A stretch of 64,000 bases of DNA from Perca fluviatilis (Eukaryota; Chordata; Actinopteri; Perciformes; Percidae). Below, in pieces: positions 47,941-59,795 of the stretch. The stretch spans positions 42,150,177-42,214,176 of the forward strand of contig NC_053116.1 of assembly GCF_010015445.1 (NCBI RefSeq). The letters are read 5' to 3'. Every line of letters begins with the position of its first letter. Position 1 is the stretch's first letter. Both the position numbers and the translations under genes were made by a program. The notes under the pieces were generated by a model, which worked only from the letters and a program-made list of their open reading frames with translations, was not told where the DNA came from and searched no databases.

Positions 47941-48035
47941 CTGCTTCAACATGGCCTCCATCACAGCAGGGTCCTTCAGATCCAGATTCTTCTTGTTCTC
48001 AAACTTCACTTTCAGCACTTTCTTTGGAAACACCA
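47941..48035 (-). CDS. C-type lectin gene, penultimate exon
   Basis: 95 bp, acceptor TTTTTACAAAG, donor GTAAAT. Encodes VVFPKKVLKVKFENKKNLDL then DPAVMEAMLKQ, the helical spacer between the last lectin domain and the lysine-rich tail. Both joins are in phase. Confidence 0.8.
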
Positions 48036-48295
48036 CTTTGTAAAAATCAAATAAACTTTATGAGTTCTTAAACATTTCTTTCTGGATAATAATCATCATC
48101 CTGTTCATTCCTCATCATCAGTTTAAACAATAGATTCAACACTAACTGATCATCTGCAGCTGATCACCACTGCATGCTAACTTTACTAACTATTCCATGG
48201 AAATGATCCACATCATCATGTTCACATTTACTCTCCACAACCTGATGTTTGGTGTTCAGATTCCCGGGTTAGCACTAGGGAGGTAACGATGGTTG

Positions 48296-48590
48296 AATAT
48301 GAATATAAATGTGTAAAGATAACAACCGGTTGAGATAACAAATGAATGTTGATGCAGTTTTTAAATGTCCTAGAGCGTAATCTACTTTAGATTTACCTTG
48401 TTTGACTTCAGACGTCACTACGTCTTCTTAGTTTATTTGAAGAGATTTGTTTCTATTAATTTAATATTTAGATGTGGGATTTGTTTTAAACATCTAACTT
48501 TGTTCTTTAAGATAAAATACAGTTTCAGAGTCACTTTTGATAAGAGGACACATCTGTTGTTTTGCACAGTTTATAGAAATAAAAGAAGAT
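48296..48590. repeat. Dispersed repeat copy (partner 28810-29112)
   Basis: Near-identical to the partner. Flanking TAGGGAGGTAACGAT (48276) and ATCGTTACATCCTA (about 48671-48684) form inverted ends, so the family may be a non-autonomous DNA element of about 410 bp. No 8-bp duplication was seen. Confidence 0.75.
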
Positions 48591-48735
48591 TTTCACTCAT
48601 TCTGTTAAAAACATCTTGAGAAAACCGTATCATCAACTTAAAATCCTGAATCCAATCGTGAGTTGAGTATATCGTTACATCCTATTGTCCTGAATCTAAA
48701 TGTAAAAGCTGTTTGAATCCTGGGTTAGCACTCAC

Positions 48736-49075
48736 CTGGACCGTAGCAAATGAACGCTCTCTCCATGTCACAGGGCCAGCCCTCCCAGTCTCCTGATTGG
48801 CTGAAGTCTGCAGCCACACAAGTCTCGTTCCGTTGTTGTTATCAGGTTGCCCGTTTTTCCAGAAGCTGAATGAGGAGGTACTTCCATCTGACCACTTCCA
48901 GGGGTCTCTGAAAAGGCCGATCCAGACCCAGTTTCCCCAGGTATCATCGCCTGTATCTTCTGGTTGTCTGTCATGTTCCTCACACTGGCCAGGTCTGTGT
49001 GGTGAGTTTCGCAGTAGCTCTGGGCTTCAGTCCATGTCTTAGAGGTGTTGATGAAGACAAAAGTCACATCTGATC
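48736..49075 (-). pseudogene. C-type lectin domain 2 exon with two frameshifts
   Basis: 340 bp between acceptor CATTTTCAG and donor GTGAGT. Frame 1: [35 protein letters not shown]. Frame 2: [20 protein letters not shown] and NGQPDN. Frame 3: [14 protein letters not shown] then [12 protein letters not shown]. All landmark residues of a lectin fold are present (WxEAQxYC, WIGL, QPD, C...FICY), but two one-base shifts, near 48945-48955 and 48830-48840, break the protein. QPD is the galactose-type sugar-binding triplet. Confidence 0.85.
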
Positions 49076-49249
49076 CTGAAAATGAAGCACAGAGAAGTGT
49101 AGAGGCAGCATAACATACAACCTCTGTAGGATTCTAGTAGGGTACAGATTTGATCATTGGCAAATTATCAAAGAGGTTTTATCAATATTAATAAAGTTAT
49201 GAATATGGTTATTAATAACTTTATCAAATCGACAAACAATCAAAACGGG

Positions 49250-49552
49250 GCACCACCCTGCTAGTCAGGGACCAATAATCAAACTGTGGAACAGTCTCAT
49301 TTCTGTGGTAATCCTTTAAAAAGGAACTAAAGGAAGGGGTGAATCCAAACACGGACCTGATCGACCAGCGATTATTACAACAAGTACACAAATAATCACA
49401 AGCAACGGCTAATTAAGTATTATAAGATTTATTAACGTCACAATTATCAGTATCTAATCAATAATCCTTCAATAATAAACTTATATATCTTTTACCATAT
49501 CACAACCAAAACAAAGCCAAAACAAAGCAGCATGTGTCATGGACACGTCTGT

Positions 49553-49615
<63 letters not shown>

Positions 49616-49855
49616 GTGCTAAGGAGGAGGGGCGGTGTCAAAATGTATTCCTAACACAAAAACCAAACTGGCTACTCCTGTGAGCTGCACAAAACTATTT
49701 AGCCTCAAGAGGGCGGTAGTGGTGCTGCGACGGGAGGGGCTGAAGAAGCCGGGAGGGGTTGCTAGGCAACGCGCATGTGTTAGCTCTGTACAAGGTGATG
49801 CCGACTCCACGTGGGAAGCTAGCCTACAGCGTTAGCTCGGGAGATACGGCGCTAG

Positions 49856-49898
<43 letters not shown>

Positions 49899-50636
49899 GT
49901 AAGAGGAGAAAGAGAAGAAGAGTAAAGAAAAGAGGCACTTTGATCTTAATTATCAATAATGACCTAGTTCCCCTCAGCCACTCTGTCCTACAGACTGAGA
50001 CTTTTGGTTTTGCTGAGGGAAACGTCACTATAACCACTCCAGTAGCTAGCAGCTGATTTTCGCGATTCTATCGCAGACAGTAACTAAATTCCATGAAAGG
50101 AGTGACTTAGCGGTAGTGCGGTTTTAAACCAGCTACATAACACAACATAAACCAACGGTATAATTGATCGTTTATACATTCACAGACAGATTAATAATCA
50201 CATATGGATCAGTACATGATTAAATCAGATCACATTAATGGCAACAATGGTAGCGAACCCCTCATTAGTAAACACACTACTTATCTCTGCCCAGACGCGT
50301 CAGCCGGTTTCGGTGTTTTTAATCTGTGTTCATCCGTTTTTGTTTTCTGTCCATAGATTCCACAGAAATGAAACAGAACGAATCCCGGGGGGCTCGCCAG
50401 GGCCCCGGAGAAACCCCCTCCAAAAAGGCAGTAAGGGGAAGAGTTTGTCGACTTTGAGAAGAAAAACGTTGTTTCCTTCTCACTGCAGTTATGAAAAACA
50501 CTGGTGCGTTTTCAAGGATCCTCCGAAATTAAATCCAATTTCTCCAGAAAATAGAAGTTGAGCACAAGCGCGCTGTTGCTCCTGTCAGCAACGGGAGTTG
50601 CAGGTGAAGACGAGGGAGTTTCCTAGGGTCAGGTTA
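49250..50636. other. Interval with microsatellites and no recognised gene
   Basis: (GT)n arrays at 49554-49612 and 49858-49896 in otherwise unremarkable intronic sequence. It may be part of the LTR-like repeat that follows, but no boundary could be set. Confidence 0.4.
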
Positions 50637-50639
50637 TTT

Positions 50640-50960
50640 ATAGGTTCAGACCCCTGCTGTGTTTATGGTCCCGCTGAACCAATAGGAAGACTCGAAACTC
50701 TTGAAAGGGTGAAAACTACAATATTGTAGTCCTTTGACTTCCTGACAGTTGTGAGGCGTTTTCCTTCTGGCTGGCCCTTTCACATAGAGGTGTGAATTAA
50801 CCAGGCTTTGGGGTTTACATACAGGCCAAGATTCCTTTGTCTTGGCCACATGTCCCCTTGTCTCTGAGCACATGTGTGTCTTGTATCCAGAGGTCAGTTT
50901 AATCTGAGGCCTTTTGGGTTAAAATCAGGTTTAACCAGACTCTTGGTCCCCAACACCTCC
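50640..50960 (-). repeat. Dispersed repeat copy B (LTR-like), inverted relative to 4665-4995
   Basis: On the minus strand it begins TGTTGGGGACCAAGAG and runs through GGTTAAACCTGATTTTAACC to an AACCTATAAATAACC box. The match to copy A is clear over about 300 bp. Confidence 0.6.
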
Positions 50961-50999
50961 CATTCATCCACATCTGGGATTCATGTGTTTATAATATCT

Positions 51000-53470
51000 A
51001 CAATGAATCCACTGACATATAAAGAACCACATCAATAAACTAACAAATAACTTTATTTACTCTCCACATTAATAACAAATGTCCTTAACCGCAGAACCCT
51101 AAAGGATCGTCCACGATCCCAAACGGCACCTGTAATTCATATTTAGATAATTTAATAACCGTGAAAACATAGCTTCTTACTGATTATTCCTGCTAAATGC
51201 TAAGGAGTTAGCCATCACGGTGTCTTTGATGTCTTTCTAGCCTTTCCAGGAGGTTTTCTATCCAGCCTGGATCTTATTGCCTTTTTCTGAGTTGTTTAGC
51301 AATAAATCCAAACTCTTACATCCAAGATTTATCTACTTGATGTCCATAATTTTACGTTTGGTTTATAATTTTTAAATCTCCCATGATGCTTTGCGAGAGT
51401 GTGTTGATATTTTTCAACCAATGGGAAGGCAGGTCCGTCACACAAAGACTATATAGTGGAAAAGATAGTTCACTCCAAGGAACCGAGTGAGAAAAAAGAG
51501 TGAAGTGAAAAGAGAGATAACTCCGGTCTATGACCGTTCTACAGAGAAGAATGACGTCACTGTTTAGATATTTGGGATACATTTGGGCCTTTTTTGAAGA
51601 AATGTAAATAGTTTGTCATTTATATTTAGAGTTATAATGTTCATTAGGTTTATTTTTGCACTGGATGACTCCAAATATATAGGAGAACTGTTTTAGACAA
51701 CACAGATGCTTGTGTAGCATTGCTGTGTGTGTGATATCAATAAATATGACATTATTATTTTGATTATTGGCATAAGTGAATGTCATGACGGCAAAAGCAT
51801 CCAGACTTTTTTGAAATAATGTATATAATTTGTCAACTGTATAAGTTATAATGTTTATTTCTTCACAGTTTGACACCCAAGACATATGAGAAGTGTTTTA
51901 GAGATTGGCTTAGCTTTTATTGCTCTGTGTGTGATATCAATAAATATCTGTGAGATTCATTTTCTGTTTTATTTATTTATTTGTCTTTAAGGTCATACAA
52001 CCTTTTTTTACATTCAAGAGACCTCGCTACAGCACAATTATTCTAATAGCGCAGTTTTTCCTGAAAAAATGATGTACTGTAGACAACGGGGTTGATGATT
52101 TACAAGCTTTTTAGAAAATAAAACCAGACGGACAATGAATTGGTAAAATGGCCTCAGGGTTATTATTAAATCTACAAAACAATCTAAAATAACAAGATTA
52201 TATTGTTGTTTTTCTGCATATTAAAATTCTCTCAGGCTAATTTAACACACATTTTCTTTCGAATTGTAAGATGCATTGTTAGGCACTGTAGATTGTCGTG
52301 GAACTTCAGGTTTACGAATGCACACGGCAATTTACAGGCAACACAGAAAAGTGCCGTGAATTGTCCGAAATTGAGGTGGGTCTTGCTTGCGCAGTTGTCC
52401 CCCATGACCTCCCTCTTTAACATGTAAATGAAAATGCTGTGAGCTATACAAATGCAAATCAGGGTAGCAGCAGGGGGAGTTTTACCCCAGGTGACATTTT
52501 TCTAAAAGGTATTAACTTAATTTTAAGAAAATCTCTTAAAATAGATCAGACTCAGTATAGCCTAATTGTAGACAAGAATTTTAGCTTGAATTGATTTTTT
52601 TAATGAAAGTATGCTAGATTAATTACTGTGTATGTCATTAGTAATGACTAATGTTATGTAAAAAAGATACAGAAAATAATTTATTTCAACAATTAGTTTT
52701 AATCAGGCTTTGCCACAAAGGTAAAATGTGCATTCCATGTAAACAACATCATCTCCTGAGCTCAACCCCTGTACATAGTGACATGACTACAGTCTTTGGT
52801 CTTGCTCATCCAACACTGTCTGGTGGAATGGAGACAGAGGCTCCACTGTACAGTTATCTAAGAGAAGTCTTTCTGCTGACACCAAAACACTGTGCTTCAC
52901 ATAAAGCATATCAGGTTTGTCACTGCATGACAAGGTCCCAACCATTTGTCTTCTTAAAATACTGGCAAATTCAGCACCATATTCACATGTCCATGGCATA
53001 TGAAGCTGTTGGCTCTGCTGAAATGGCCTCATAATCCAGACTTCAATTGTCCTATTGTTATTAAAGGTATTATGGAGGGTTTTCTTTTTCGGGTGGATCA
53101 TCAAGACTATTGGTCCTCCTAGTTGTCAATCATTCTGGTGATATGTTTACCTAAGGCCATCGTATCGCGCTCGTCCTACCGTAGTTTTCTATGACTGAAT
53201 ATGCTTTCATTGAATGAATTGCATTAATTCTTCTGTATAAGGACATAGATCGTTAATAGATACCGATCTTAACCGGCATTCTTTTTTACAGACTAACCTC
53301 GCCTCATAACCAGGCTGTGACCTATATTTGCCGCGAGCTGTCTACAAGTCCAGATTTACATGATGCTGATAATGACGCCATTGTGTGTAAATAATTTGTA
53401 CTTTTTCATCTTTCCTTGTTTAATTTTACTGTAACTTGTTTTTTTTTATTCATGCCACTCTCATTTAATT
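51000..53470. other. Long intronic interval without recognised gene
   Basis: A/T-rich. Two GTGTGATATCAATAAATAT segments (51729 and 51930) belong to an imperfect direct duplication of about 200 bp. Open frames on both strands at 52640-53100 overlap each other and resemble nothing known. Confidence 0.35.
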
Positions 53471-53479
53471 GTTTTCTAG

Positions 53480-53599
53480 CTGCCTGTAAGACATATTACG
53501 AGACAGCACGCAGGAACTTCAGCTAGAAACAACCAGATGCGGCATCGCGGGCAGAAGCTGTGAAGAGTTCAGCTCGAGTCGGGCCGAGAAGAAAAGAAG
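53480..53599 (+). other. Possible 5' exon of a plus-strand transcript
   Basis: GTTTTCTAG acceptor, then 120 bp containing CGGGCAGAAGCTGTGAAGAG, then AAG|GTAAGA, a near-consensus donor. No frame is convincing, so it may be untranslated. It lies 0.7 kb before the THAP-like block on the same strand. Confidence 0.25.
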
Positions 53600-53704
53600 G
53601 TAAGATTAGATCCGTCTTTGGTCAATGTGAATATTTTTCAGGTGCATTCATAGATGTGTTGTGTCCATAAGCAGTAGGCTATATCACGCAGTAGGCTACT
53701 GATT

Positions 53705-54130
53705 ATGGAGGACTAAAATGACATAAGGAAAAATAAATGTGAGAAATAAATGCAGAAATATAGTGAAAATAAACACATTTTGGTAACATAAATAGCTATT
53801 TCTGTATTTTTACATGTATTTATTTTATTTATTCATTTCTATATGTATTTATTTATGTATTTATACATTTATTTATATATTTATGTATTTATATATTTAT
53901 TTATTTACATATTTATTTATTTATTTATTTATATATTTATGTATTTATATATTTATTTATTTATTTATTTATACATTTATTTATTTATACATTTATTTAT
54001 TTCTGTATTTCCACATTTCTACATTTATTTATTTCTGTATTTCCACATTTCCACATTTATTTTTCCTTTGCGCCTGTATGCTAATTGAGTGGGGGTGCCA
54101 ACATCAGTCTGAAGAAGGATTGGTTAGCTG
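53705..54130 (+). repeat. A/T-rich dispersed repeat, left copy of an inverted pair
   Basis: GGAGGACTAAAATGACATAAG at one end and GAGTGGGGGTGCCAACATCAG ... GGATTGGTTAG at the other, with (TATTTATT)n between. The same sequence in reverse occupies 60300-60725. The central frames are Tyr/Leu/Ile/Phe-rich artefacts. Confidence 0.85.
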
Positions 54131-54296
54131 GGGACCGTGTCGCTAACCAGACAGAAGCGAACAATCCATCTATCCATCTCTGGACGCAGGCTACCTATGA
54201 ATGCTGCAGCTAGTGTGTAATACGCGTAATGAGTCGGGCAGTGTTTAAAGAGCAATGTGCAGGTTCAATTCATAACTGAATTAATAGTAATTTATT

Positions 54297-54650
54297 GTGT
54301 TTGTGCTGGTTGCACAAAGTCCAGTCTGTCAGGAAATCGGTGTACATCATTTTCCTTGTAGGAAAAGTAAGGTTTTTCGTTTTTGGGGGTGCGCGTTTTG
54401 TGCAGGTGAAGTGAGCAGACTTCACTGCCGTCTGTCACCACACACTCGGTCGTTTGTGGTGCTCATTTCCCCGGAGAGTTATAGACCTGGAGATTTGTTG
54501 GAGTCTCGGATGGGATTTTGGAGTAAGGACAATGTAAGGCTGATTACCGATGCTGTTCCCTCGGTGCACTCGATGGAATCAAGTCCACCACCATCAAAGC
54601 TTTCACCTGAATCTGGCGCGGGTCGGGACTGGAGGACCAAGTGCTAGCTA
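54297..54650 (+). pseudogene. Decayed THAP-type zinc-finger domain
   Basis: In one frame it reads CAGCTKSSLSGNRC, later SVVCGAHF; another frame supplies PESYRPGDLLESRMGF and ITDAVPSVHS. THAP domains show C-x2-4-C near the start, C-x2-H-F about 50 residues on, and end in M-G-F ... A-V-P-S. All pieces are present in order but in different frames with in-frame stops, so no intact domain can be made. THAP domains bind DNA and are often from P-type transposons. Confidence 0.5.
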
Positions 54651-55039
54651 GCACTTGCAGAAATTCCTGCACCGAAAAGAGCTCTTAGCAGAGTAAGTCT
54701 TACTTTTAATTCTTTTAACTCTTAATTTGGCTGATTTTGTAATGTTTTAACCTAATAATTTCAGAATAAAGAAGTGATTTGAGCGTGTATGTATTGGGCA
54801 ATCCACCATCTAACTAGTAACATACATGTTAACTTGGCTATTGCATTAGCAAACATTTGGTAGCTGATGATTTGATGACAGGAGTAGCTAAAATTGCGTC
54901 TGAAATCATTCCCTCATCTGGATTAAAAATGCGCTGATTGCAAAATCCTAGCATCAGGGCTTCAGTATACAGAGAGAGGGAGAGACTGAGCTTTAGAACA
55001 GGTTTTCGTAATTGTCTGCCTTGACATCAATGCAGTTTG

Positions 55040-55328
55040 CATTAAGCTAGCTATGAGCTGTTGGCAGCTAGCTAGCCCAAACACCCCTTTATTTTATTAA
55101 GCTAGCTATGAGCTGTTGGCAGGCAGCCAGCTAGCACAAACACCCTGTTTTCCTGCGATTTTATTAGCTAGCTATGAGCTGTTGGCAGGCAGCTAGCTAG
55201 CCCAAACACCCCGTTTCCCCAGATTTTATTAGCTAGCTATGAGCTGTTGGCAGGCAGCTAGCTAGCCCAAACACCCCGTGCTCCCGATTTTATTAGCTAG
55301 CTATGAGCTGTTGGCAGGCAGCTTCCTT

Positions 55329-55330
<2 letters not shown>
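55040..55330. repeat. Tandem repeat of about 64 bp, five copies
   Basis: CTATGAGCTGTTGGC at 55051, 55106, 55172, 55237 and 55301; each unit includes GGCAGCTAGCTAGCCCAAAC and a TTTTATTAGCTAG stretch. Confidence 0.95.
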
Positions 55331-55392
<62 letters not shown>

Positions 55393-55439
55393 AAAAAAAA
55401 TAAAAAAAAAAAAAAAAAAAAAAAAAAATAAAAAAATAA

Positions 55440-55479
<40 letters not shown>

Positions 55480-55541
55480 CCTCCACCTAACAAAAAAAAA
55501 AAAACCCCAACAAAAAAAACAAAAAAAAAAAAAAATTTTTA

Positions 55542-55575
<34 letters not shown>

Positions 55576-55625
55576 AAATAAAAAATAAAAAAAAAAATAT
55601 TTTTTTTTAATTTTATTTTAATTTT

Positions 55626-55707
<82 letters not shown>

Positions 55708-55734
55708 TTAAAAAAAAAAAAAAAAATAAAAAAA

Positions 55735-55800
<66 letters not shown>

Positions 55801-55815
55801 TTATTTTTAAATTTT
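55331..55815. repeat. Poly(T)/poly(A) block, 485 bp
   Basis: Alternating long T and A homopolymers, broken only by rare C/G. Polylysine/phenylalanine frames here are artefacts. The structure looks like a failed consensus over a homopolymer rather than biology. Confidence 0.9.
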
Positions 55816-56305
55816 TACACATTCTCATCAGTGACATATAGTCCTAAAAGCATATTTAAAGATTATGAATTTATCAAAAATGACTTATGTAAAAAAATAT
55901 TTACAAAGGAAATGCACAGCACATCATAGAGGCTAACCTGTTGTGCTTCTGAGACAAGACAACCTTGCCAGAGGGCCTCCTTGTGTACTCAGGCCCCGCA
56001 CATCAGAATAAAAAAAAAAAATTCTGTGTTCAGCAAAAAACTGAACAGCGCAGACTGCCATGTCCCGGTGCCAGATTCCCCCACAAGAAAACACAGCCAC
56101 ACTCCACAGCTGCCAGCACCCCAACCACTGTGTCCAATCCAGCCACCAGCCAACAGCAACGCAGCACCCCGCACATCGATGCTCCAGGCACCAAAAAGGA
56201 AATGAAACCCCGCCCCTATTCGTCCCGCCTCCAGCATCAGAAATGAGAAATGTTTTGAAATAATAACCTTTAAATATGCATTAAATAGCCAACAGATCAG
56301 GGATA

Positions 56306-56779
56306 TTGATAAGTTATTTCAAAGTTGTTTTTTCCCCACAAACTAACAGCTGTGAAAGTTGTAAAAAGATTTCTGAGAAATATTACAGGTGGTTTGATGG
56401 CTATATATTCAGAAATGAGAAACCTATTAAATTGCTAATCTTTATATATGCATGTTATACTGATGAGGACGCTATGGGATTTGCTAACTACTTTTCACAA
56501 ACTAACAGCTGTGAAATTTGTGAGAGGATGCCAGAGACATATCCCAGGTGGTTTGATGTGATTATATTCAAAAATGAGGAAGCCAATGAATTGAAAAGCT
56601 TTAAATATGCATTTATAGACTATAGGCGACCCGATGAGGATGCTAGGGATTTGCTAAATACATTTTCACAAACTAACAGCTGTGAACGTTGTGGGAAGAT
56701 ATCTGAGAAATATCACAAGTGGTTTGATGTCAATACATTCAAAAATGAGAAACCTATTAAAGAAATAAGCATTAAATAG
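56306..56779 (+). CDS. Unidentified repetitive open frame across three tandem repeat units
   Basis: The frame contains three copies of a module: QTNSCESCKKISEKYYRWFD, QTNSCEICERMPETYPRWFD, QTNSCERCGKISEKYHKWFD, each followed by a basic/acidic linker; the second linker reads SFKYAFIDYR and DEDARDLL. Unit 1 to 2 is 159 bp and unit 2 to 3 is 171 bp, both multiples of three, so the frame survives. The C-x-x-C pair and RWFD are invariant. No family was recognised. It stops at 56777-56779 within the third unit, and its start is uncertain. It could be a fossil of a coding repeat or chance. Confidence 0.35.
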   Translation: MISYFKVVFSPQTNSCESCKKISEKYYRWFDGYIFRNEKPIKLLIFIYACYTDEDAMGFANYFSQTNSCEICERMPETYPRWFDVIIFKNEEANELKSFKYAFIDYRRPDEDARDLLNTFSQTNSCERCGKISEKYHKWFDVNTFKNEKPIKEISIK

Positions 56780-57560
56780 CCGACAGACCAGGGATATTGA
56801 TACAGTATTTTCAAAGTATTTTTTCACAAACTAACACCTGTGAAAGTTGTGAGAGAATGTCTGAGACATATTACAGGTGGTTTGATGTCAATACATTCAT
56901 AAATGAGAAACCTATTAAAATAATAATCTTTATATATGCATGTTATAGACATCATGTCAGTTATGCGGATGCTAAGGGTTTTGATAAAGACTTTCACAAA
57001 CTTGCAGCTGTGAAATTTGTAAAAGGATGTCTGAGACATATTACAGGTGGTTTGATGCCAACATATTCATAAATAAGGAAGCCATTGAATTGAAAAGCTT
57101 TAAATATGCATGTTAGATGCTAAGGGATTTGCTAAAGAATTTTTCACAAACTAACAGCTGTGAAAGTTGTGATAAGATGTCTGAGACATATTACAGGTGA
57201 TTTGATGTGATTATATTCATAAATGGGCAAGCCATTGAATTGAAAAGCTTTAAATATACATTTATAGACTATAGGTCACTGATGAGGATTGTAAGGGATT
57301 TGCTAAAGACTTTATCACAAACTAACTGCTGTGAAATTTGTGAGAGGATGCCAGAGACATATTCCAGGTGGTTTGATGTGATTATATTAAAAATGAGGAA
57401 GCCATTGAATTGAAAAGCTTTAAATATGCATTTATAGACTATAGGTCACTGATGAGGATGCAACGGGATTTGCTAAAGACTTTTCACAAAACCAACAGCT
57501 GTGAAAGTTGTGATAAGATGTCTGAGACATATTACAGGTGGTTTGATGTCAATATATTCA
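56337..57560 (+). repeat. Eight-copy tandem repeat, about 150-171 bp per unit
   Basis: CACAAACTAACAGCTGTGAA or close variants start at 56337, 56496, 56667, 56825, 56995, 57145, 57316 and 57485. Two linker types alternate: one with TTGAAAAGCTTTAAATATGC (units 2, 5, 6, 7) and one with AAACCTATTAAA (units 1, 3, 4). Confidence 0.95.
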
Positions 57561-57564
57561 TTAA

Positions 57565-58010
57565 TTAGACAATGGTTGAAACTACCATATTTATTGGTAA
57601 CTATAGCCTACATCTTTATTTACTTTTATTTATTTTCTATATTTACAAGTGTGAAATGTTTAATGGCTCTCCCTCTCTTTAATGGAAGTTGTTTGAGATG
57701 TCTATGTTGTAAAACAAAAAAGTTAATGAAGATTAAAATTAGTGGAGTTGCAATTTTACGCCGGTCCCTAAGTACGCCTATTGTGACGGGAGCGTTGGAC
57801 AGACATTCAGTTCTTTGCGTTCTAAACTGTGTCGATATTTTTGGTGATTTTGAGTTAAAAATAAGTGTGAAACGTCTGTCTAAATAAGCATTACAACATA
57901 CCCAGAAACTGGGGAAATCAAAGTATTGACACGGAGCTATTGAAGGTAATCCGCGAAAACCGCCGAATGTCAAATATTAAACTATCTTCACCGCGGTCCG
58001 TGACCTTCAG
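57565..58010. other. Interval without recognised feature
   Basis: A/T-rich start then more balanced sequence. No repeat ends or spliceable frames with clear family were seen. Confidence 0.35.
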
Positions 58011-58164
58011 ATTTTGGCAGAGAGTGCAGCCAGTAATGAAGGGATAGATGCACCTAGCACTGTAGATTTTGAAGAGACAGAGGGCTTCTCTCTACAGGAT
58101 CCTGGACCATTAGTGCTTCGTCGTGGGTCACAGTGCAACATCACATGTCTGCAATGCTCATCAG
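58011..58164 (+). CDS. Unidentified 154-bp internal exon
   Basis: TGACCTTCAG acceptor and CAG|GTAGTG donor around a fully open frame: ILAESAASNEGIDAPSTVDF, TEGFSLQDPGPLVLRRGSQ, CNITCLQC. The acidic first half and the CxxxCxxC end (with an NIT glycosylation/zinc-like pattern) look like real coding sequence. It may belong to the same plus-strand transcript as the THAP-like block and the terminal exon at 60756, but phases cannot be tested with so few exons. Confidence 0.4.
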
Positions 58165-58329
58165 GTAGTGTAACTTGTATCTATCATTAGCTGTATATGA
58201 CACATAAACATTTACAAATTACTTCTAATGGTAGGAAGAAGACATTTCATACTGGACTGTATTAGGTTGTGCATGTGTTGTGACCACTCTCTTTTTTGCC
58301 TAGCAGTTTTCCTTGGACTAGGGTGGCCC

Positions 58330-58745
58330 CTAAATCATGGCTGCAGCTGTCGCCGTGGTCCTGCTACACCCTGCTACGCCGTGCAGTTCCCTGCTACGTC
58401 CTGTAACGCCCTGCTACGCCATGAACTACTGCAACTACTATTTATAGTCGTAGTTCAATTATCTTTATTGTGACTATTATTGCCACTGTTCATCACACCC
58501 CCAACCAACACCGTCAGACACCGCCTACCAAGAGCCTGGGTCTGTCCCAGGTTTCTTCCTGAGAGGGAGGTTTTCCTCGCCACTGTCACACTGAATGCTT
58601 GCTCTTGGGGGAATTACTAGAATTGTTGGGTCCCTGTAAATTATAGTGTGGTCTAGACCTACTCTATTTGTGACTTGAGTGTCTTGAGATAACTCTTGTT
58701 ATGATGTATTAAAGTTGATAAAGATGAGACTTTATTGATCTGGTG
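58330..58745 (+). mobile_element. L2-type (Maui-like) LINE 3' end
   Basis: It contains CTGTCCCAGGTTTCTTCCTG, TGTAAATTATAGTGTGGTCT and GTCTTGAGATAACTCTTGTT, the highly conserved 3' tail of a fish L2-like family. Only the tail is present. Confidence 0.65.
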
Positions 58746-58989
58746 GTGAAATTCACAAGCTACCTGCCAAGTCAAACTTCTAAAAGTAATGCAAAAGTAG
58801 TGTAAAGGATTACAATTCAGAGAATATTTTAATATAACTAATTACTCTGAAATGACAGTAACTAGTAATCTATAATGAACTGCATTTTGGAAGTAACTTG
58901 CCCAACACTCCTAGTTACTATCAATGAAATTATGAATACATTTTATACAACAAGACACTTTGTGATTGTGTTCATTTTGTGAAAACAAA

Positions 58990-59310
58990 ATATATTTATT
59001 GATTGCCTCCCTTCCTCTGGAAACTGCCTCCTGATTGCGGCCACAACACAAGCTGGTATTGCCTTCCTGATCTCCCTGCCCAGAAACCCATATGTCTATC
59101 GGACCACCTGCCTATAGGCTGTGTATCGGAATTGCCTAGAGAATGATAGGGGTGCAATGTTGATATTGATAATCCTGTTAACATAGTCAATATGATCAAG
59201 AGTGATAGACTTATTTGATGTAACATTTTCAGTTATTCTATTCCATAAAGGTATGTATGCACATCAGAGTTTAAAAATCTGCTAATCCCTCAGCATCAAT
59301 AATGCACATT
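58990..59310. other. Interval without recognised feature
   Basis: Non-coding, A/T-rich; nothing assignable. Confidence 0.35.
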
Positions 59311-59640
59311 AGATTAGATTATACTTTATTGTGATTGTGCAGAGTACAAGTACAAAGACAACAAAATGCAGTTTGCGTCCAACCAGAATTGAAAAAAAAT
59401 CAAATATGTATAACTAAGTGTAAGTAATGAACAACATGTACAGATATGTGCAATGTAGTAGGAGTAACATAGTAAGAATATAGATATATGCAGGGTATTA
59501 ACAGAATATATTATAAGAAAAACGGGATAAATATGGATATTCAGTATGAACCACATAGACAGATATGTGCAGTGTGGTAACAGTACCATTGTAGTGCAGA
59601 AACGATAACGTAAGAATAAGTGTACTGTATGTGCAGGAGG
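59311..59640. repeat. Dispersed fish repeat (LINE-tail-like)
   Basis: It starts ATTAGATTATACTTTATTGT and continues GTGCAGAGTACAAGTACAAA, a frequent fish dispersed sequence. Internal ATATGTGCA motifs repeat loosely. Confidence 0.5.
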
Positions 59641-59795
59641 AATAGTATGAAGTGCAGTAGAATATGGCTATATATAAGTAGTTACAGTATGTACATTAAT
59701 TATTTTGATACAGTTTGTTATTTGTGTAGAAAACTGACGACTATAATAGAAGTGTATAATAATATAATAGTGTTATAAATTACTCTCATCTAAAC

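Noticed and set aside
52651..53104. Overlapping open frames of 105-127 codons on both strands
   Set aside because: They overlap on opposite strands, have no recognisable motif and no supporting splice sites; probably chance.
53814..54146. Tyr/Leu/Ile/Phe-rich frame resembling a multi-pass membrane protein
   Set aside because: A translation of (TATTTATT)n; the mirrored frame at 60291-60614 comes from the inverted copy of the same repeat.
54900..55330. GCTAGCTAGC-rich repeats as possible regulatory sites or recombination sites
   Set aside because: Explained fully by the 64-bp tandem repeat; GCTAGC is simply part of the unit.
55293..55837. Polylysine / phenylalanine frames
   Set aside because: Homopolymer A/T block, probably a consensus failure.
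56306..56340. Start codon of the repetitive frame as a true gene start
   Set aside because: No promoter, Kozak context or upstream exon supports it; the frame may simply enter from an acceptor or be chance, so only the repeat itself is held with confidence.
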